This document shows, one piece after another, positions 49,888-58,923 of a stretch of DNA of 64,000 nucleotides. A model generated the notes under the pieces. That model ran no database searches. It was not told the DNA's origin and saw nothing but the letters and a program-made list of their open reading frames with translations. The translations under genes were made by a program, and so were the position numbers. Positions within the stretch are counted from its first letter, which is position 1. Every line of letters starts with the position of its first letter. The stretch comes from Chloroflexia bacterium SDU3-3 (GTDB lineage Bacteria; Chloroflexota; Chloroflexia; Chloroflexales; Roseiflexaceae). Location of the stretch: NCBI GenBank assembly GCA_009268125.1, contig WBOU01000010.1:1-64000 (forward strand), read 5' to 3'.

Positions 49888-52245
49888 ATGGAATCGACCA
49901 CCCAACAGCCCGCTCTCGCGGTGACGGCGCTCTCGGCATGCTACGCCATACAGGCCGCCGCCGACCAGGCGCAGGTCGAACGCGCCCTGCTCGACGCCAT
50001 AGCCCTGCTTGATGACGCCCCCGGCGCCACGATCATCCGCCGCAGCCGGATCGGCTGGCACGCCGCTGATGGAGAGCGGCGCACCCCGACCGACTGGCTC
50101 GACCGCGTGGCCCAGCGCCGCGAGCCGCACGCCACCGGCCCTGGCACCCCCCCTGCTGGCCTCTACGCCCCGCTCGCCGACGACCTCATGCTCTTCCTGC
50201 CCGCACCCGCCATCGCCAGCGACGATCAGCACGAGCCAGCCCGGCTGCTGGTAGAACATGCCGCGCTGGCCATCGCCCGCCTGCGCAACGCCCAGGCCCA
50301 GGCGGGCGCGGATAGACCGCCCTTCCCCCACCTGATCGGGGCGGTCAGCGAGCGCTACAAGGTGCTCACCGAGCACACCATCAACGCCGTGCTGATCTCG
50401 AACGACGACGGTATCATCTTCCAGGCCAACAAGGCCGCCGCAGCGATCTTCGGCTACCCCCCCGAGCAGCTTGTCAACCTGAACATCTCGCACGCGCTGG
50501 GGATCAGCACGCAGTACCTTCGCGACAGCCTAAGTGACTACTACGATGATGGCTACGGCGGCGGGATCGCCCGCATCCGCCGACCAGACGGCGAGACCCG
50601 CGAGGTCGAGTATGTGATCTGCCGGATCGAGGACAACCTGCACATCAGCATCCTGCACGACATCACCTACCCTCAGGAGCAGTCGCGCCCGCCCAGATCC
50701 AGCCAGTCGGTCGAGATCCACTACGGCCTGCCCCAGAGCCTCACGCGCTGGCCCCACAGCGAAGAGCGCTACCGCATGCTCATGGACACCTCGCCAAGCG
50801 CCATCCTGCTTGCCGCCGCCGATGGCACGATCAATTTCTGCAATAGCCAGGCGGCCACGCTCTTCGGGTATGCTCCCGTCGAGGCGATCCATGGCATGAA
50901 CATCAGCGCGCTGATCGACGGCGAGCCAGGCAGCGGCGGGCAGATCATCGCCGACATCCAGAGCGGCCACAGCATCGAGTATGTCATGCGGCGAAAGGAT
51001 AGCCAGCGCTTCTACGCCGACGTGAGCTGCACGCCGATGCCGCTGCCCCCCGAGGCGACGCCCACGCTCATCATCGTGGTGCACGACATCAGCATCCGCA
51101 AGCAGGCCGAGCGGCTGCTGACCGCCGCCTACAACGACGTGGCCTCGCGAAACCGCCACCTCAACCACACCCAGCGGCTGCTGCAGGATCTGTTCAACGG
51201 GCTGGAGGATGGCCTGCTGCTGCTCGATCGGCACGGCCAGGTGCAGGTGATCAACCGCACCCTGGCCAACCTGCTTGGCATCGCCCCCGAGCTGGCGCTC
51301 GATCGCCCCTGGCCCGAGGTCTATCAGCAGGCGTCACCGAGCTTCCCCGGCCACCTAGCACAGCAGCTGTCTACCGTCGGGCGGCAGCGCGCTCAGCACA
51401 ACCGCTACACCGCCCCCGACGGGGTCACCCGCATCCTCGACATCCGCGTCACCGCGATCGGCCAGGCCCGCCAGATCAACCACATCATCATGCATGTGAT
51501 TGACGAGACCGAGACCGTGCGCCTGCAGGAGCAGCTGATCCGCACCGAGCACTTCGCTGCCAGCGGCAAGCTGGCCGCCAGCGTGGCCCACGAGATCAAC
51601 ACCCCGCTGCAGACTATCCAGACCAACCTCAAGCTGATGCAGCGCATGGCCCCCAAGGACAGCCAGGGCTTTCTGGATGATGCGCTTGAGGAGATCCGGC
51701 GGCTGGGGCGGATCGTGCGACAGCTGCTCGATTTCTACCGCCCCACCACCATGCTCGTCGCACCGGTCGATGTCGCCGCGCTGATCGACCGCGTGATGCT
51801 GATGCTCGGGAAAACTATCCGCGACCAGCATATCGTGATCGAGCGCCAGATCGACAGCGACCTGCCCTTCATCTACGGCCGGGCCGACGAGCTGACCCAG
51901 ATCGTGATCAACCTGATCATCAACGCGCTGGATGTCATGCCGCAAGGCGGGCGGCTGGGGGTGCGGGTCGAGCTGGCCCCCGACGCGGATAGCGCGGGGG
52001 CCGAGCGCATGGTGATCGCTATCACCGATAGCGGCCCTGGGCTGCCTCAAGGCCTGCGCGAGCAGATCTTCGAGCCGTTTATCACCACCAAAGAGCAGGG
52101 GACGGGCCTCGGCCTGTGGATCAGCAGGCAGCTTGTGCAGCAGCACGGCGGTACGCTCTGGGCCACCGACAGGCCAGGCCAGGGCAGCACCTTCTGGGTC
52201 GCGCTACCGATCAGCACCACGCCCACACGACGAGGAGGTACCTAG
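49888..52245 (+). CDS. Cytoplasmic PAS sensor histidine kinase
   Basis: A 785-residue kinase without membrane helices. A GAF-like N-terminal part (about 15-140) is followed by three PAS domains (about 155-265, 290-410, 435-540), shown by the repeated NDDGIIFQANKAAAAIFGY, ADGTINFCNSQAATLFGY and RHGQVQVINRTLANLLGI. The HisKA domain has the phospho-acceptor His568 in VAHEINTPLQ, and the HATPase has INLIINALDVM, TDSGPGLPQG and GTGLGLWIS (N, G1, G2 boxes), so the kinase looks active. It senses an intracellular signal, perhaps redox or a ligand; no haem or flavin residue set is evident. The response regulator follows 79 bases downstream. Confidence 0.9.
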   Translation: MESTTQQPALAVTALSACYAIQAAADQAQVERALLDAIALLDDAPGATIIRRSRIGWHAADGERRTPTDWLDRVAQRREPHATGPGTPPAGLYAPLADDLMLFLPAPAIASDDQHEPARLLVEHAALAIARLRNAQAQAGADRPPFPHLIGAVSERYKVLTEHTINAVLISNDDGIIFQANKAAAAIFGYPPEQLVNLNISHALGISTQYLRDSLSDYYDDGYGGGIARIRRPDGETREVEYVICRIEDNLHISILHDITYPQEQSRPPRSSQSVEIHYGLPQSLTRWPHSEERYRMLMDTSPSAILLAAADGTINFCNSQAATLFGYAPVEAIHGMNISALIDGEPGSGGQIIADIQSGHSIEYVMRRKDSQRFYADVSCTPMPLPPEATPTLIIVVHDISIRKQAERLLTAAYNDVASRNRHLNHTQRLLQDLFNGLEDGLLLLDRHGQVQVINRTLANLLGIAPELALDRPWPEVYQQASPSFPGHLAQQLSTVGRQRAQHNRYTAPDGVTRILDIRVTAIGQARQINHIIMHVIDETETVRLQEQLIRTEHFAASGKLAASVAHEINTPLQTIQTNLKLMQRMAPKDSQGFLDDALEEIRRLGRIVRQLLDFYRPTTMLVAPVDVAALIDRVMLMLGKTIRDQHIVIERQIDSDLPFIYGRADELTQIVINLIINALDVMPQGGRLGVRVELAPDADSAGAERMVIAITDSGPGLPQGLREQIFEPFITTKEQGTGLGLWISRQLVQQHGGTLWATDRPGQGSTFWVALPISTTPTRRGGT

Positions 52246-52324
52246 GTTGTATCGGTGAGGGAAAAGGCCGTTCAGGTGGGCGGGCTTCGGTGCCGCCTAA
52301 ACTTTATTGTTCAAAGGCTCGATT

Positions 52325-53110
52325 ATGACAGCAGACATCTTGCTTGTAGACGACGACAATACCATGCGCCGCGCCCTGGCATCATGGCTCACCCTCGCCG
52401 GGTACCGTGTGACCCAGGCCCCCGATGGCGAGGCCGCCATCGATCATCTCGAGCAGACGCACTTTGCCGTTGTGATCACCGATATCGTGATGGGCGATAT
52501 CGATGGCATCGAGGTGCTGCACACCGCCCGCTGCCTCACACGGCGGCCTGCGGTCATCCTGCTCACCGGCCACGGCTCGCTCGAATCGGCGGTGGCCGCG
52601 GTGCGATCTGGGGCGCACGACTACCTGCTGAAGCCATGCGACGAGGAGTACCTGCTCAACTCGGTGGCCGATGCCGTGCAGCGCTACCAGTCCGAGCAGC
52701 GCCTGCGCGACGCGGCCCAGATCCTCACCGACTTCCTGCACGTGGGCGCGCCCAACACCGGCGCAGCGATCGCCACCAGCCCGCCTGCCAACCTGCGCGT
52801 GGGCGAGATCAGCATCGGCACCTCGCGCAAGCAGGTGTGGATCGGCAGCCGCCAGGTGCAGCTGACCCCGATCGAGTACGCGCTGCTGTGCTACCTGGCC
52901 GAGCGCCCCGAGCAGGTGCACCGCTACAGCGCGATCGTGCGCTCGACCCACCAGCTCAACCTCGACGAGTTCGAGGCCAAGGGGCTGCTGCGCACCCACT
53001 TTCTGAATCTGCGCAAGAAGCTCGGCTCGGCCTACTTCGCCACCGACCGCGGGATTGGCTATATGCTGACTATCCCGCGCAGCGAGGCCGAGCTAGAGGC
53101 CAGCAAGTAG
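52325..53110 (+). CDS. OmpR-type response regulator
   Basis: A 261-residue regulator. The receiver domain (1-125) has acidic pocket DDD at 9-11, phospho-acceptor Asp53 in ITDIVMGD, Thr81 and Lys103 in LLKPCDE, all in place. The C-terminal half (about 160-255) is a winged helix of the Trans_reg_C type (LTPIEYALLCYLAERPEQV and a final RGIGYML wing), though the middle helix contains an unusual VRSTHQLNLDEFEAKGLL stretch. It is the likely partner of the upstream kinase. ATG 52325 is chosen; an earlier in-frame TTG exists. It is convergent with the LCP gene, one base between their stops. Confidence 0.9.
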   Translation: MTADILLVDDDNTMRRALASWLTLAGYRVTQAPDGEAAIDHLEQTHFAVVITDIVMGDIDGIEVLHTARCLTRRPAVILLTGHGSLESAVAAVRSGAHDYLLKPCDEEYLLNSVADAVQRYQSEQRLRDAAQILTDFLHVGAPNTGAAIATSPPANLRVGEISIGTSRKQVWIGSRQVQLTPIEYALLCYLAERPEQVHRYSAIVRSTHQLNLDEFEAKGLLRTHFLNLRKKLGSAYFATDRGIGYMLTIPRSEAELEASK

Positions 53111-53111
53111 C

Positions 53112-54548
53112 CTAGCGCGCCTGGGCGGCCACGCCGTGCAGCAGCAGCTGGGTGAGACGCGCGATCGCCCCAGGCGCGGCGGTGAGAGCGTAGGGATCCT
53201 CGGGGTTGGTGCCTTCCACAATATCGGCACCGCTGAGCGAGTAGCGCTCGACCGCGCTCGGCGCGAGGCTGCGAAACCCCCACGCGAGGCTGGCCATCTT
53301 CTGCTCGGAGATGTCGGTCTGGATGTAGCTGCGCATGGCCTCGCTGATGTCGGCGATGCTCTGCAGCTGCTGGAATGAGTTCTTCGCACGCATGTTGTCG
53401 AGCACGCCCATCAGCACCTGCTGCTGGCGATCCATCCGGCGGAAGTCGCTATCGGCGTGGCGGGTGCGGGCATACATCAGCGCTCGCTCGCCATCCATGT
53501 GCTGCTCGCCGGGCAGAAAGTGCGCCACGGTGTAGCCGTAGTCCATGGTCGGGTACTCGGGGTCGTAGATCTCGCTCGGCACATTGATATCGATCCCGCC
53601 GATCGAATCGATCGCCCCAACGAACCCGGCAAAATCGATCTCGGCAACATAGTCGATAGGCACCCCCAGCAGACCGCTCACTGTCCTGCGCATCAGCGCC
53701 AGCCCGCCACCAGCGCCATCCTGATCGCCGTAGGCGTGGGCCGCGTTGATCCGCGCGTAGCCATAGCCGGGGATGGAGACGACGAGATCGCGCGGCAGCG
53801 AGAGCATGGCCACGCGCTGCGCGTCGGGGTCGAGCCGCACCACGATCACGGTGTCGGCGCGGGTGCCGCCGCCCTCGTGCGGCCTGCGATCCACCCCCAG
53901 CAGCAGCATCGTGACCGCGCCGTCGCGGTCGGGCGCGACCTGCAGCACCCCGCGCCCGCCGCCCTGCTGGGGCGCGGGGGTGGCGCGGCTGGCCGCCAGG
54001 ATGGTGTCAAGCGGCACGGGCGTGATCGTCTGCGTGGGCAGGGCCAGCGGCGGGGCGGTGGGCAGCGATGCTACCGCCGCTGTGGTGGGCGCGGCGGTGG
54101 GCGCGCGCGCCGCCGCCATGGGCGTGCTCGCCACCACCGGCAGCACCGGGGCCAGCGCCGCGCTGGTGGGCGTGGCGGGGATGGTGGTGGCGATCTGATA
54201 GGCCTGCGCGCTGCGGTGGATGCGCCCGAGCGTAAACACCACCCAGCCCACCAGGGCCAGCGCGGCCAGCAGCGCCACCGCCCCCGCGCCCATGGCCAGC
54301 CACCGCCATCTGCTAGCGCGGCGCGGCAGCGGCGGCGGCGCGACAGCAGCAGGCAGCGGCGCGGCTGGGGCCGGGTCGGCATCCATGGCGAGCAGCGAGG
54401 CGAGCAGCTGGTCGTGGGTCTGCTCGTCGTAGTAGGAGCGGCACGCCGCACATGTGGAGAGGTGAAAGCCTAGCTGGGCGCGGGCGGGGTGGCCGCTGCC
54501 AGGGCGGGTGCCACGTTCGATCAATCGGCGGGCGGTGTCGCAGTTCAT
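53112..54548 (-). CDS. LytR-CpsA-Psr protein with cytoplasmic zinc-finger head, second copy
   Basis: A 478-residue paralogue of the protein at 37043-38401. The head is again Cys3, His29, Cys33, Cys36 in MNCDTAR...RAQLGFHLSTCAACRSY. A Pro/Ala linker, a membrane helix at about 75-97 (MGAGAVALLAALALVGWVVF) and a long Thr/Ala/Pro extracellular linker follow, then the LCP domain (MLLLGVDRRP, TVIVVRLDPDAQRVAMLSL, ARTRHADSDFRRMDRQQ) in the C-terminal 270 residues. The active-site Arg/Asp set of LCP proteins is kept. The start at 54548 aligns with the paralogue. The linker differs most between copies. It diverges from the next gene by 87 bases. Confidence 0.9.
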   Translation of the reverse strand: MNCDTARRLIERGTRPGSGHPARAQLGFHLSTCAACRSYYDEQTHDQLLASLLAMDADPAPAAPLPAAVAPPPLPRRASRWRWLAMGAGAVALLAALALVGWVVFTLGRIHRSAQAYQIATTIPATPTSAALAPVLPVVASTPMAAARAPTAAPTTAAVASLPTAPPLALPTQTITPVPLDTILAASRATPAPQQGGGRGVLQVAPDRDGAVTMLLLGVDRRPHEGGGTRADTVIVVRLDPDAQRVAMLSLPRDLVVSIPGYGYARINAAHAYGDQDGAGGGLALMRRTVSGLLGVPIDYVAEIDFAGFVGAIDSIGGIDINVPSEIYDPEYPTMDYGYTVAHFLPGEQHMDGERALMYARTRHADSDFRRMDRQQQVLMGVLDNMRAKNSFQQLQSIADISEAMRSYIQTDISEQKMASLAWGFRSLAPSAVERYSLSGADIVEGTNPEDPYALTAAPGAIARLTQLLLHGVAAQAR

Positions 54549-54635
54549 AGGGCGGCGATCTGAGGGCGCAGCGCCCTCGTAGAAAAGTCCATTCCTCGAA
54601 ATATGGCTATCAGTGTAGCACAAAAGGAACAGGCT

Positions 54636-55133
54636 ATGTCGCACACCAAACTGATCGCGGGCGTATTCAGCGGCGCGGGGTCCGAGGCCAGCGCCGCCGC
54701 CGCCGCCCGCGCCATCCGGCAGCATGTGGGCCAGGTGCACGCGCACAATGTGGCGCTGCTGACGCGCGACGCCAGCGGCGCCCTGCAGATCGACGAGAGC
54801 GCCGAGCGCGACGAGATCCGCCGCGACGCGACGGCGGGCGCGGTGCTGGGCTGGCTGGTCGGCTTCGCCAACACGCTGGCGGGCGGCCCGCTCGGCCCCG
54901 CCGAGGGTGGCCCGCTCGGCCAGGCCATGGGCCAGCAGATCAGCGCCGGGCGCGACGCGGGCTTCGCGCAGGACTTCCTGCGCCAGCTGGGCGCGACCCT
55001 GGCCCAAGGCGACGCCGCGCTGCTGGCCGCCATCCCCGCGCGCGAGGCCGAGGCGGCGCTGGCGCTGCTGGCCCAGCACCAGGCCGTGGCGCACGCCTAC
55101 GATCTCGACCCTCGGCTGCTGGCCAGCGGCTAG
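54636..55133 (+). CDS. DUF1269-like glycine-rich protein
   Basis: A 165-residue protein that starts MSHTKLIAGVFSG with AAAGGA before ATG 54636. The first 60 residues have a beta-alpha-beta look (AHNVALLTRDASGALQIDES), and a Gly-rich hydrophobic hairpin follows (GAVLGWLVGFANTLAGGP, then GPLGQAMGQQISAG), typical of small DUF1269-type proteins thought to touch the membrane. The C-terminal third (DFLRQLGATLAQGDAALLAA) is helical. The function is unknown in the family. It is monocistronic and divergent from the LCP gene; the 87-base gap must carry both promoters. Confidence 0.75.
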   Translation: MSHTKLIAGVFSGAGSEASAAAAARAIRQHVGQVHAHNVALLTRDASGALQIDESAERDEIRRDATAGAVLGWLVGFANTLAGGPLGPAEGGPLGQAMGQQISAGRDAGFAQDFLRQLGATLAQGDAALLAAIPAREAEAALALLAQHQAVAHAYDLDPRLLASG

Positions 55134-55232
55134 CGACGGGCGGCCAGGGGATGGAGCGGCGCTTCATCCCCTGGCCCCAGCGATACCACGCGAACATCGG
55201 CCAAAAGTAGCATCGAGTTTCGCCAGGGTCTC

Positions 55233-55241
55233 TGGTACAAT
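55233..55241 (+). promoter_or_regulatory. Extended -10 promoter of the acetyltransferase cluster
   Basis: TGGTACAAT, matching the TGnTAnAAT class; no -35 pair is obvious. Confidence 0.5.
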
Positions 55242-55365
55242 CAATCCTGTTGACTTTCCACCCACGACCAACGACCACCAGCAGAAGCACTGCTTCTTCC
55301 GCCCCAGCGGCACCCGAAGAAGCGCCCAGGTACCGCGCTGTTGCAGCGGATGAGGAGAAACGCCA

Positions 55366-55422
55366 ATGTCCAACACAGCAGAAATCACAATCGCCTGGGC
55401 ACAGCTGCGCCTCGCTCGCTGA
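55366..55422 (+). CDS. Possible 18-residue leader peptide (uORF)
   Basis: ATG at 55366 with GAGGAG eight bases upstream opens a frame of 18 codons ending TGA, encoding MSNTAEITIAWAQLRLAR. The ribosome site is as strong as those of the acetyltransferase genes. Its end, QLRLAR, is basic. In resistance genes, upstream peptides of this size stall ribosomes in the presence of drugs; that is only an analogy here. It could equally be a chance ORF or the remnant of a lost gene. Confidence 0.45.
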   Translation: MSNTAEITIAWAQLRLAR

Positions 55423-55631
55423 CACCCCGCTGGTGCGCATGCCGCACGACAGCCTCGATCAGCTCATCAGGACGCCCGTAAGACCGTACGTATAACGACG
55501 CGCTGTGCCACCCGTATCGGTGTGGCCTTGCTGCGTGTCTTTCTCGACTCTTGCGCCCCCGCATATGGGTGCAGCGCCTTGGTTAAGTGCGCACTCAAGA
55601 GCCAGGAAATGCACGTTCTCTTGCCATCCAC

Positions 55632-55658
55632 CGCACGCCTGCGCGGCGCGGGCGTGCG
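55632..55658 (+). promoter_or_regulatory. Hairpin in the leader
   Basis: CGCACGCC pairs with GGCGTGCG around 11 bases, 22 bases before the TAAGGAGG ribosome site of the first acetyltransferase. Confidence 0.5.
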
Positions 55659-55696
55659 CGCCACCCATAAAGACCAAAAGTAAGGAGGAACACCCG

Positions 55697-56677
55697 ATGA
55701 GCACGACCGCCTATGCCAGCCGCACCTACGCCGGAGAGCACGACCTTCAGCCAATCGTCGATCTGCTCAACCTGTGCGACTCCGTGGACAAGCTGGATGA
55801 TAGCTACGGCGTAGACGACCTGCGCAACGAGTTGACCCGCCCCCACTTCAACCCCGAGCGCGACATCCAGCTCTGGGAGGAGGATGAGGGCCAGCTGATC
55901 GCCTACGCCGAGACGCCTATCCGCAACCCGACCGAGGATTCGGCGCACACCGAGGTGTCGCTCTACATCCGCATCCACCCCGAGCACCGCACGCCCGAGC
56001 TGGCCCAGCAGGTGCTGGCCTGGGCCGATGCGCGCCTCCACGAGCTGCTGCAGGAGCGGCAGAAGCCGGTGGAGGTGCGGTCGTGGGCACCCGACTACTA
56101 CACCTACATGCAGGGCCTGCTTGAGGGCTATGGGATGCAGCCGGTGCGCTACTTCTTCAGCATGGATCGCGACCTCACCCAGCCCATCCCGGCGGTCAGC
56201 CTGCCCGAGGGCTACACGCTGCGCCACGTGGAGAACGCCGAGGATGAGGAGAAGTGGGTCGACGCCTACAACTGGTCGTTCATCGACCACTACAATTTCC
56301 ACCCGCGCGCGATCGAGTCGCACCGCCACCTGCTGACCGACAAGAGCTACCGCCGCGAGCGCGACCTGATCGCCGTGGCCGCCGATGGCAGCGTCGCCGC
56401 CATCGCGTTCTGCTGGATCGACGAGGACTACAACCAGCGCAACCGTGCCGAGCACGGCTGGGTGTACATGCTGGGCGTGCGGCGCGGCCACCGCAAGCTG
56501 GGCCTGGGCCGCAGCATGCTGCTGGCCGGCATCACCAAGCTGCACCAGGACGGCATGAAGGTGGCCCGCCTGAACGTGGACGCCGAGAACCCCAGCGGCG
56601 CGCTCCAGCTCTACCAGTCGGCGGGGTTCGTGCAGGCCAAGCGCAGCATCGACTACTGGAAGCGGCTCGACAAGTAG
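55697..56677 (+). CDS. Double-GNAT acetyltransferase, first paralogue
   Basis: A 326-residue protein with two GNAT folds, of the kind related to mycothiol-synthase-like enzymes. Residues 1-150 are the N-terminal, less conserved fold; the C-terminal fold has the acetyl-CoA loop GVRRGHRKLGLGRSMLLAGI and ends NVDAENPSGALQLYQSAGF, a classic GNAT finish. It should transfer an acetyl group to an amine, substrate unknown. TAAGGAGG eight bases before ATG 55697 makes this the best ribosome site of the cluster. It is paralogous to the next gene (large stretches identical), so recent duplication is clear. First structural gene of the six-acetyltransferase run. Confidence 0.88.
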   Translation: MSTTAYASRTYAGEHDLQPIVDLLNLCDSVDKLDDSYGVDDLRNELTRPHFNPERDIQLWEEDEGQLIAYAETPIRNPTEDSAHTEVSLYIRIHPEHRTPELAQQVLAWADARLHELLQERQKPVEVRSWAPDYYTYMQGLLEGYGMQPVRYFFSMDRDLTQPIPAVSLPEGYTLRHVENAEDEEKWVDAYNWSFIDHYNFHPRAIESHRHLLTDKSYRRERDLIAVAADGSVAAIAFCWIDEDYNQRNRAEHGWVYMLGVRRGHRKLGLGRSMLLAGITKLHQDGMKVARLNVDAENPSGALQLYQSAGFVQAKRSIDYWKRLDK

Positions 56678-56751
56678 CAGCCGCCCTCGCCGCAAGGCAA
56701 ACGTGCGGCGTGAAGAACTGCACGCGATGCGCAGCAATAAGGAGAAGCAGA

Positions 56752-57732
56752 ATGAGCCTGACCGCCTATCGTACCCGCGCCCACGCCGGAGAGCACGACC
56801 TTCAGTCGATCGCCGATCTCTTCAACCTGTGCGACGCGACCGACCACCTGGACGACAGCTACAGCGTCGAGGATCTGCGCACCGAGCTGACGCGGCCCGG
56901 CTTCGACCCGGCGCGCGATACCCAGCTCTGGGAGGATGAGGGCGGCCAGCTGATCGCCTACGCCGAGACGCCCACCCGCGCGGCGGATGACCACGCCGCA
57001 TTTGTGGAGGTATCGCTCTACTTCCACATCCACCCCCAGCACCGCACGCCCGAGCTGGCCCAGCAGGTGCTGGAATGGGTCGATGCGCGCATCGGCGCTA
57101 TGCGCAGCGAGAAGCACAAGCCCGTGGAGCTGCGCGCCGGAGCGCCCGACCACTACCAGTTTCAGATCGACCTGCTGGAGGGCTTTGGGATGCGCGGGGT
57201 GCGCTACTTCTTCACCATGGAGTGCGATCTCACCCAGCCCATCCCGGCCTTCGCGCTGCCCGAGGGCTACGCGCTGCGCCACGTGGAGAACGCCGAGGAT
57301 GAGGTGAGGTGGGTGGAGGCCTACAACCTGTCGTTCATCGACCACTACAACTTCCACCCGCGCACCATCGAGCGGCACCGCCACTGGCTGAGCAACAAGG
57401 ACTACCGCCGCGAGCACGACCTGATCGCCGTGGCCCCCGATGGCGCGGTGGCGGCCTTCGCCTTCTGCCTGATCGACACAGACTACAACCAGCGCAACGG
57501 CACCCACCAGGGCTGGGTCTGCATCCTGGGCGTGCGGCGTGGCCACCGCAAGCTGGGCCTGGGCCGCAGCATGCTGCTGGCCGGTATCACCAAGCTGCGC
57601 GAGGACGGCGCGACCGTAGCCCGCCTGAACGTGGACGCCGAGAACCCCAGCGGCGCGCTCCAGCTCTACCAGTCGGCGGGGTTCGTGCAGGACAGACGCC
57701 ACATCAGCTTCTGGAAGCGCTACGAGTACTAG
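56752..57732 (+). CDS. Double-GNAT acetyltransferase, second paralogue
   Basis: A 326-residue paralogue of the gene before, with the same architecture and near-identical C-terminal fold (GVRRGHRKLGLGRSMLLAGI and the NVDAENPSGALQLYQSAGF finish). The greatest divergence is in residues 85-150, the part that would line the acceptor pocket, which suggests altered substrate choice after duplication. AAGGAG precedes ATG 56752; the spacer of 74 bases has no terminator, so co-transcription with the first copy is likely. No membrane or signal sequence is present. Confidence 0.88.
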   Translation: MSLTAYRTRAHAGEHDLQSIADLFNLCDATDHLDDSYSVEDLRTELTRPGFDPARDTQLWEDEGGQLIAYAETPTRAADDHAAFVEVSLYFHIHPQHRTPELAQQVLEWVDARIGAMRSEKHKPVELRAGAPDHYQFQIDLLEGFGMRGVRYFFTMECDLTQPIPAFALPEGYALRHVENAEDEVRWVEAYNLSFIDHYNFHPRTIERHRHWLSNKDYRREHDLIAVAPDGAVAAFAFCLIDTDYNQRNGTHQGWVCILGVRRGHRKLGLGRSMLLAGITKLREDGATVARLNVDAENPSGALQLYQSAGFVQDRRHISFWKRYEY

Positions 57733-57745
57733 AGAGGTCTGACTG

Positions 57746-58279
57746 ATGCTGCAAGGCCCCCGCGTGACGCTCCGACCAACCGAGAAAGACGATATGGAGG
57801 CGCTGCACGCGCTCGCCCGCAATGTCGAGCTGGTGCAGCTGACAGGCTTTAGCTGGAGACCCGAGTCGCTGGCCCGCTGGCAGCGCGAGTTCGAGCAGCA
57901 TGCCGAAGATCCCACCGAGGATCTTTTCACCATCGTGGCCGATGGTCTGGTCATCGGCTTCTGCACGCTACACCAGCGCAACCGCCGCGACTCGGCCACC
58001 CAGCTGGGCATCGGCATCTACCACCCCGGCTACGTGGGCCATGGCTACGGGCGCGAGGCCATCGGCCTGCTGCTCGACTGGGCCTTCTACGATCAGGGCT
58101 GGCGGCGCGTCTGGCTGCGGGCGATTTCGGTGAACGAGCGCGCGCTCAAGGCCTATCGCAAGATCGGCTTTGTGGAAGAAGGGCGGCTGCGCCAGCAAGC
58201 CTTCTTCCAAGGCCAGTACGTCGACATCATCACCATGGGCATGCTCCGCGAGGAGTGGGACGCCATTCGCAGCAGCTAG
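57746..58279 (+). CDS. RimJ/RimL-type GNAT acetyltransferase, copy 1
   Basis: A 177-residue single-domain GNAT. It starts MLQGPRVTLRPTEKDDMEAL, the usual opening of the RimJ/RimL/SpeG group, has the acetyl-CoA loop GYVGHGYGREAIGLLLDWAF and the C-terminal KAYRKIGFVEEGRLR. Such enzymes acetylate ribosomal protein termini, aminoglycosides or polyamines; the substrate is not readable here. It starts 13 bases beyond the previous stop, with only GAGAGG as a ribosome site, so coupled translation is plausible. It is paralogous to the next two genes. Confidence 0.9.
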   Translation: MLQGPRVTLRPTEKDDMEALHALARNVELVQLTGFSWRPESLARWQREFEQHAEDPTEDLFTIVADGLVIGFCTLHQRNRRDSATQLGIGIYHPGYVGHGYGREAIGLLLDWAFYDQGWRRVWLRAISVNERALKAYRKIGFVEEGRLRQQAFFQGQYVDIITMGMLREEWDAIRSS

Positions 58280-58334
58280 CGCTGGAGCGCCGCACCTGCG
58301 TACTGCGCGCAACACAGGACATGAGGAAGCAACT

Positions 58335-58904
58335 ATGCTGCAGGGAACGCGGGTGACGCTCCGCCCAGCCGAGCAGGAAGACCTGAAGGCGCTGCACGCC
58401 ATGCGCAGCAACGTGGATCTGGTGCAGCTTGGCAACGGCTGCTGGGAGCCAGAGCCGCTGGCCCGCTGGCAGATGTTCTTCGACAAAAGCCTAGAGGGCC
58501 AGCCCAGCGCCTGGATGGTGATCGAGGTGGCGGGCACGGTGATCGGCAGCTGCACGCTGCACCACAGCCAGCGCCGCGACGGTTCCACCCAGCTCGGCAT
58601 CGGCATCTACCACCCCCAGTACGTCGGCCAGGGCTACGGGCGCGAGGCCATCGGCCTGCTGCTCGACTGGGCCTTCTACGACCAGGGCTGGCGGCGCGTC
58701 TGGCTGGAGGCATTCGCGCTGAACGAGCGCGCGCTCCGGCTCTACCGCAGGCTCGGCTTTGTGGAGGAGGGGCGGCTGCGCCAGCACACCTTCTTCCGTG
58801 GACAGTACATCGACATCATCCATATGGGCCTGCTCCGCGAGGAGTGGGACCAAGCCCGCAACCACGAGATCCGAAGCGCCGCATCAGAATGCCGCGCACC
58901 ATAG
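58335..58904 (+). CDS. RimJ/RimL-type GNAT acetyltransferase, copy 2
   Basis: A 189-residue paralogue of copy 1 with the same core (GYGREAIGLLLDWAFYDQGW, GFVEEGRLRQHTFFRGQYID) and a C-terminal tail about ten residues longer (NHEIRSAASECRAP) that looks like read-through into former spacer. Differences concentrate in residues 25-65, over the acceptor side. ATG 58335 has GAGGA upstream. Spacing of 55 bases to copy 1, no terminator. Confidence 0.9.
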   Translation: MLQGTRVTLRPAEQEDLKALHAMRSNVDLVQLGNGCWEPEPLARWQMFFDKSLEGQPSAWMVIEVAGTVIGSCTLHHSQRRDGSTQLGIGIYHPQYVGQGYGREAIGLLLDWAFYDQGWRRVWLEAFALNERALRLYRRLGFVEEGRLRQHTFFRGQYIDIIHMGLLREEWDQARNHEIRSAASECRAP

Positions 58905-58923
58905 AGCAAAAGAGGAACCGACC

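Larger units (their letters stand above)
55134..55696 (+). other. Long leader region of the acetyltransferase cluster
   Basis: About 560 bases with no large gene. An extended -10 (55233-55241) predicts a leader of some 450 bases before the first acetyltransferase. It contains a small hairpin with AGAAGC/GCTTCT arms (about 55284), an 18-codon ORF at 55366 and a further hairpin (55632-55658) just upstream of the ribosome site. The layout suggests regulation in the leader, but no known riboswitch is recognised. Confidence 0.55.
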
